A stretch of DNA of 7,558 nt from assembly GCA_023412175.1 (NCBI GenBank), contig JAEYOB010000119.1, forward strand, positions 1-7,558, read 5' to 3'. Of this stretch, positions 4,222-7,558 are shown piece after piece (positions within the stretch are counted from its first letter, which is position 1; every line of letters begins with the position of its first letter). This stretch comes from Pseudomonadota bacterium. Its GTDB lineage: Bacteria > Pseudomonadota > Alphaproteobacteria > Azospirillales > Azospirillaceae. Both the position numbers and the translations under genes were made by a program. The notes under the pieces are model-generated. The model worked only from the letters and a program-made list of their open reading frames with translations. It made no database searches and was not told the origin of the DNA.

Positions 4222-7107
4222 ATGACGACGGAAACTCTGCTCTCCCCCGCTTACTTCGTGTCGCCGAACGGGCGCGACACCTGGTCCGGCAGACTTGCGG
4301 CACCCAATGCGGATGGGACCGACGGTCCCTTCGCGACGCTGACGCAGGCCCGCGACGCCATGCGTGTCAGCGGCATCGCCACCACCTATGTGCGCGGCGG
4401 CACCTACACGCTGGGCAGCACCCTGCAGTTGACGGCGGCCGACAGCAACCATGCGTTCCTCGGCTATCCCGGCGAGACGGTGGTGCTCAGCGGCGGAGAG
4501 TACATCGCCGGCTTCCGCGACGAGGGCGGCGGCGTCTTCTCGGCGTTGGTGGCCGGCGGTGCCGTCGACCTCGACCTCAGCATCGGCGGGGTGCGCCAGA
4601 GCGCGGCGCAATCCGGCGTCCGCGATTCGGCCGACCCAACCTCCGGCTTCTTCTGGGCGGACGAGGCGGCCGGAGGTCCCAGCCGGCGCGCCTTCACCTT
4701 CCGCGACGGCGACATCCGGCCGGAAGACATTCAACCCGGCGCCAAGGTGCAGGTCTTCGACCGCGAACGCCTGACCGACGACATCCTGACCATCGAGAGC
4801 GTGGATTTCGCCACGCACACCGTGCACTTGGCGTCGGACACGTGGTACCCGCTGCGCAACGGATCCACCTTCCGGCTGCTGAACAACGCCGCCTTCCTCC
4901 GCAACGCCGGGGAGTTCGGCTGGAGCGCCGACGATGGCCGGCTGTACGTCAAGCCGCAGGATCCCGCAGGGTTCGAGCAGGCCGGCGTGGTCGCCGCCCG
5001 CACCGGCACGCTGATCGACATCAGCGGTGCCACCGGCGTCACCCTCCAGGGACTGACCTTCGCCGACACCACCTGGAACGGCACCGCCGTCCGGCTGACC
5101 AACGCCACCGGCGTCCGCATCGGCAACAACCGTTTCCTCAACGTCGGCACCGCCCTGTCGCTGACAGCCTCGTCGCAGAACCTGATCGGCGGCAACGTCT
5201 TCGAGCAGCTGGGTTCCAGCGGCATTGCGCTGAACCCCGGCAGCAACGGCAACCGCATCTACGCCAACCGCTTCGAGCACATCGGCGAGGTGGCGAAGTA
5301 CGTCGCCGCCATCAGCGGCGCCGGCATCAACGACACCGTCATCAGCCACAACGACATCGCATGGTCGGCGCGCGACGGCATCGCCATCAAGAACTGGTCG
5401 GCCGAGACGAAGAACGTCGGCAACGTCGTCGAGTACAACCGCATCGCCCACACCGGACAGGAAACCGCCGACGCCTCGGCCATCAGCGTGCTCGGCCGGT
5501 CGGACATCGACACCCGCATGGTGATCCGCGGCAACCGGATCGAGGACGCCAACGGCGTCGCCACCTCGGCGGACCACGTGTGGCTGCGCGACTACAAGGG
5601 CTTTGGAATCTACCTGGACGACCAGACGAATGGCGCTGCCGTCACCGGCAACTTCATCGACAACGCCGACTGGGCCGGCGTGTTCATCCACGGCGGCGAC
5701 AGCAACGCCGTCGAGAACAATTTCGTGGCGATGCGCAACGACCGCCAGGAGTTGATCCGCATCGAATGGGTGCCGCTGGCCGGCGACGCCGGCACACCGC
5801 GCAACAACACGGTCACCCGCAACATCGCCTATGGCGTCCAGCCGGTGGACGATTATTGGGATCTGCTGTCGGCCAACAACCCGGTGGTGGACGGCAATCT
5901 GGTGTTCAACAGCCCAGGGCGCGGGCCGGCCGACATGGTTGCCGATCCGCGCTTCGTCGATCCGGCAACCGGCGACTGGCGCCTGGGCGCCGGTTCGCCC
6001 GCCGGTGCCCTGGGCATCCAGGACCTGCTGTGGGCCAGCATGGGCCTCGCCGGCTACAGCGCAAGCGCCGCCGCTCCGGCCTTCTGGAGCGCCGTGGCTG
6101 CCCCGGCCGAACCCGTTCCCGTACCTCCTCCCACCCAGCCTGCGAGCCCGCCTCCCAGTCCGCCCGGCGGCGGAGGAGGAGGAGGAAGTGGCGGCGGCGG
6201 TGGCGGGAGCGCGCCCACGGCGCCGATCGGGGCGCCTGCTGCGGCCGGCGGGCTGGAAGCGGCGTTCCTCAGCGTCGCTGCCGCCCATGGCATCACCGAT
6301 CCGGGGGTGGCGGCCGGGCTGTCGGCCTTTGCCGCCGGGCAGGCGATGAACGTGCGCGTCGCGGCGCCAACCGGCGTGGCGGCGTTGGCCGGTGACGGCA
6401 GCACGGCGCTGCTGCTCGACGGGCGCGGCCTGCCGGCCGGTGCGGCCGTGCAGGTGGACGGCGTGGGCTACCTGTCGCTGGTCGGCGCCGTGCAGGTGAC
6501 CGGCGGTGCCGGTGCCAACTGGATCGTCGGCGACGCCGCGGCCCAGACGGTCAGTGCCGGTCCGGACAGGGATTCGGTGATGGGCGGCAGTGGCGACGAC
6601 GTGCTGTACGGCAACGCCGGCGCCGACATCCTGTTCGGCAACGCCGGCGGCGACGTGCTGTACGGCGGCATCGACGCTGATACGCTCTATGGCGGTATGG
6701 ACGCCGATTGGCTGAACGGCAACGTCGGCGACGATGTCGTGAACGGTAATCTGGGCAACGACACCGTGCACGGCGGCCAGGGCAACGACGCGGTGTACGG
6801 TGGCCAGAACGATGACGAACTGTGGGGCGACCTCGGTGACGACACCCTGTCCGGCGATCTGGGCAACGACACGCTGTGGGGTGGCGCCGGGGCGGACCGC
6901 TTCGTGTTCCGTGCGGGCGCGGGGACCGACGTCATCGGCGACTTCCGGGCGTGGGAAGGCGACTGCATCGAGTTGCAGGGCCTGGGCTACAGCGTCGGCA
7001 TGGCTGCCGGTGGCGATGCCCTGCTGATTCTGGACGACGGCAGCCGTATCCACCTTGCCGGCACGGCCTCCGGTGCGGTTACGATGGACTGGTTCATCCT
7101 GCGATGA
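4222..7107 (+). CDS. Secreted right-handed beta-helix protein with C-terminal RTX repeats
   Basis: A 961-residue modular protein. Residues 11-48 (YFVSPNGRDTWSG, then DGPFATLTQARDAMR) are the typical start of a large family of beta-helix carbohydrate-active proteins resembling GH141-type and lyase-like enzymes. NAGEFGWSADDGRLYVKP at 228-245 fits the same family. Asn/Gly-rich coils with repeated GN and NRF/NRI steps build the helix up to about 560. DPRFVDPATGDWRL at 575-588 is a common closing motif. A Pro stretch (628-648) and two Gly runs (649-663) form a linker. Twelve 9-residue RTX repeats occupy 788-895, followed by DVIGDFRAWEGD and a C-terminal region of the type I secretion class. There is no Sec signal peptide. 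RTX folding on calcium outside the cell and export by a TolC-type system are known for the family; no transporter lies here. Substrate and catalysis are unknown: binding, cleavage or epimerisation of a polysaccharide are all possible. The ATG at 4222 is preferred over a TTG at 4213; AGGG lies 10 bases upstream. Confidence 0.88.
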   Translation: MTTETLLSPAYFVSPNGRDTWSGRLAAPNADGTDGPFATLTQARDAMRVSGIATTYVRGGTYTLGSTLQLTAADSNHAFLGYPGETVVLSGGEYIAGFRDEGGGVFSALVAGGAVDLDLSIGGVRQSAAQSGVRDSADPTSGFFWADEAAGGPSRRAFTFRDGDIRPEDIQPGAKVQVFDRERLTDDILTIESVDFATHTVHLASDTWYPLRNGSTFRLLNNAAFLRNAGEFGWSADDGRLYVKPQDPAGFEQAGVVAARTGTLIDISGATGVTLQGLTFADTTWNGTAVRLTNATGVRIGNNRFLNVGTALSLTASSQNLIGGNVFEQLGSSGIALNPGSNGNRIYANRFEHIGEVAKYVAAISGAGINDTVISHNDIAWSARDGIAIKNWSAETKNVGNVVEYNRIAHTGQETADASAISVLGRSDIDTRMVIRGNRIEDANGVATSADHVWLRDYKGFGIYLDDQTNGAAVTGNFIDNADWAGVFIHGGDSNAVENNFVAMRNDRQELIRIEWVPLAGDAGTPRNNTVTRNIAYGVQPVDDYWDLLSANNPVVDGNLVFNSPGRGPADMVADPRFVDPATGDWRLGAGSPAGALGIQDLLWASMGLAGYSASAAAPAFWSAVAAPAEPVPVPPPTQPASPPPSPPGGGGGGGSGGGGGGSAPTAPIGAPAAAGGLEAAFLSVAAAHGITDPGVAAGLSAFAAGQAMNVRVAAPTGVAALAGDGSTALLLDGRGLPAGAAVQVDGVGYLSLVGAVQVTGGAGANWIVGDAAAQTVSAGPDRDSVMGGSGDDVLYGNAGADILFGNAGGDVLYGGIDADTLYGGMDADWLNGNVGDDVVNGNLGNDTVHGGQGNDAVYGGQNDDELWGDLGDDTLSGDLGNDTLWGGAGADRFVFRAGAGTDVIGDFRAWEGDCIELQGLGYSVGMAAGGDALLILDDGSRIHLAGTASGAVTMDWFILR
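6166..6210 (+). repeat. Gly-codon repeat tract in the linker
   Basis: GGC/GGA/GGT codons encode seven Gly, one Ser, six Gly and one Ser, including five consecutive GGA triplets (6172-6186). The tract joins a Pro-rich stretch to the Ala-rich domain before the RTX array and is most likely a flexible spacer. Triplet slippage would change linker length without breaking the frame. Confidence 0.75.
6583..6906 (+). repeat. RTX nonapeptide array, 12 units of 27 bases
   Basis: Twelve contiguous 9-residue units run from GGSGDDVLY to GGAGADRFV without insertion or deletion. The consensus is G(G/N/D)xG(N/D/A)D(x)L(x). In units 4, 5 and 9 (GGIDADTLY, GGMDADWLN, GGQNDDELW) the second half-turn glycine is replaced by D or N. 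Several units begin GN or GD rather than GG. The Asp residues would coordinate calcium in a parallel beta-roll, a known property of hemolysin-type calcium-binding repeats. Confidence 0.92.
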
Positions 7108-7111
7108 GCCA

Positions 7112-7134
7112 TGGGGGCGGATATGCCGCCCCCA
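7112..7134. terminator. Strong hairpin between convergent genes, likely bidirectional terminator
   Basis: TGGGGGCGG (7112-7120) and CCGCCCCCA (7126-7134) form a perfect 9-bp stem with the 5-base loop ATATG. It fills most of the 39-base gap between the stop codons of the rightward RTX gene and the leftward manC gene. There is no T-run on either side. The position between two converging transcripts supports a shared terminator or an mRNA 3'-end stabiliser. Confidence 0.6.
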
Positions 7135-7146
7135 CCGGCAGCCTGC

Positions 7147-7558
7147 TCAGTTGCGGCCGTAGGAATCCTCGATGCGCACGATGTCGTCCTCGCCCAGGTA
7201 GGATCCGGACTGCACCTCGATGATGCTCAGCGGCACCTTTCCCGGATTCTGGAGCCGGTGCGTCGCGCCGATGGGAATGTAGATCGATTCGTTCTCGTAA
7301 ACGTAGATCTGTTCCGCATCGCGCGTTACCAGCGCGGTGCCCTGCACCACCACCCAGTGCTCGGCCCGGTGATGGTGCTTCTGCAGGCTGAGCTGTGCGC
7401 CGGGCGCGATCGTCAGGCACTTGACCTGGAACCGGTCGCCGGCATGCACCCCCTGATACGAGCCCCAGGGCCGGTGGACCTTGCGGTGGATCGTCGGCTC
7501 CGGCCGGCCGGCGCGCTTCAGGCGCTCGACCACCGCCTTGACGTCCTGCACCTTGTCC
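7147..7558 (-). CDS. manC: Mannose-1-phosphate guanylyltransferase / mannose-6-phosphate isomerase, C-terminal part (partial)
   Basis: The visible 136 residues are the C-terminal cupin domain of the ManC/CpsB/AlgA type II family, which makes GDP-mannose from mannose-1-phosphate and GTP and often also interconverts fructose-6-phosphate and mannose-6-phosphate. The domain opens with [14 protein letters not shown], the junction that follows the nucleotidyltransferase domain, then [26 protein letters not shown] carries the metal-binding histidines. Next come [14 protein letters not shown] and a closing [18 protein letters not shown]. The frame continues past the right edge: the GTG at 7549-7551 is an internal Val, not a start. 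Full proteins are around 470 residues, so roughly the N-terminal 70 percent, with the GTP-binding domain, is outside the window. The product would supply GDP-mannose or derivatives (GDP-fucose, GDP-rhamnose) for surface polysaccharide. Whether both activities are present cannot be judged. Confidence 0.92.
   Translation of the reverse strand, partial: DKVQDVKAVVERLKRAGRPEPTIHRKVHRPWGSYQGVHAGDRFQVKCLTIAPGAQLSLQKHHHRAEHWVVVQGTALVTRDAEQIYVYENESIYIPIGATHRLQNPGKVPLSIIEVQSGSYLGEDDIVRIEDSYGRN

Noticed and set aside
4113..6395. A 760-codon plus-strand frame overlapping the beta-helix gene
   Set aside because: The translation is dominated by Arg, His and Pro low-complexity sequence, typical of reading GC-rich DNA out of frame. 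It has no recognisable domain.
6583..6906. Regular 27-base period considered as a CRISPR or other tandem DNA repeat
   Set aside because: The units diverge at DNA level but preserve the RTX protein consensus in frame. There are no spacers, so it is a coding repeat.
4156..7053. A 965-codon open frame on the minus strand, almost entirely antisense to the beta-helix/RTX gene
   Set aside because: It is a shadow produced by GC-rich codon bias. Its translation is a monotonous V/A/H/D pattern, most repetitive opposite the RTX repeats. The sense frame has clear family motifs throughout.
4222..7107. Assignment as an alginate C5-epimerase because of beta-helix plus RTX and the manC neighbour
   Set aside because: The characteristic catalytic DPHE/DPHD-type segment of AlgE/AlgG enzymes is not seen, and the N-terminal signature matches a different beta-helix group. 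Only the general architecture is shared.
7549..7551. GTG as the start of a 134-aa stand-alone cupin
   Set aside because: The frame stays open to the window edge, and the DK-VQDVK context is the usual internal junction of two-domain ManC proteins, so the gene is cut by the window rather than starting here.

Overview
The window reads as a chromosomal or large-replicon segment of a high-GC alphaproteobacterium. Codon third positions are overwhelmingly G or C, long spurious antisense reading frames are everywhere, and the LptF, epimerase and RTX proteins have an alphaproteobacterial (Rhodospirillales/Azospirillum-like) flavour. The taxonomic guess is inference from composition and protein style only. 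Most of the genes concern the cell surface: sugar nucleotides, LPS transport, glycosyl transfer and a secreted carbohydrate-type protein.

Layout, left to right. (1) Minus strand, 57-227: a 56-residue protein of unknown function with one probable membrane segment. (2) Minus strand, 366-1295: a complete NAD-dependent nucleotide-sugar epimerase of the GalE/WbpP type with an excellent ribosome binding site. (3) 1296-1616: a 321-base divergent intergenic region holding a compact cluster of DnaA-box-like 9-mers (two in a perfect 9-bp inverted repeat, a third between them) and AT-rich promoter-like sequence. (4) Plus strand, 1617-1841: a 74-residue Arg/Gly-rich protein of unknown function, possibly leaderless. 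(5) Plus strand, 1981-4093: a two-gene operon of lptF (LPS export permease) and, 10 bases later, a GT9 heptosyltransferase-family gene. The usual partner lptG is not next to lptF. (6) Plus strand, 4222-7107: a 961-residue modular extracellular protein with a right-handed beta-helix carbohydrate-type domain, a Pro/Gly linker, twelve RTX nonapeptide repeats and a C-terminal type I secretion region. (7) Minus strand, 7147-7558: the C-terminal cupin (phosphomannose isomerase) part of a ManC-type mannose-1-phosphate guanylyltransferase, cut by the window edge and convergent with the RTX gene across a strong hairpin.

How they may work together (inference): ManC and the epimerase would supply GDP-mannose and an epimerised UDP-sugar. 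The GT9 enzyme would add a sugar to a lipid A-core or other glycan, and LptF is part of the machine that exports LPS. The beta-helix/RTX protein would leave by type I secretion and bind, cleave or modify a polysaccharide outside the cell. No transporter for it is present here. I see no tRNA, rRNA, CRISPR array, insertion sequence or phage gene. The two points most worth a second look are the DnaA-box cluster and the beta-helix/RTX protein beside a lone lptF-GT9 pair.
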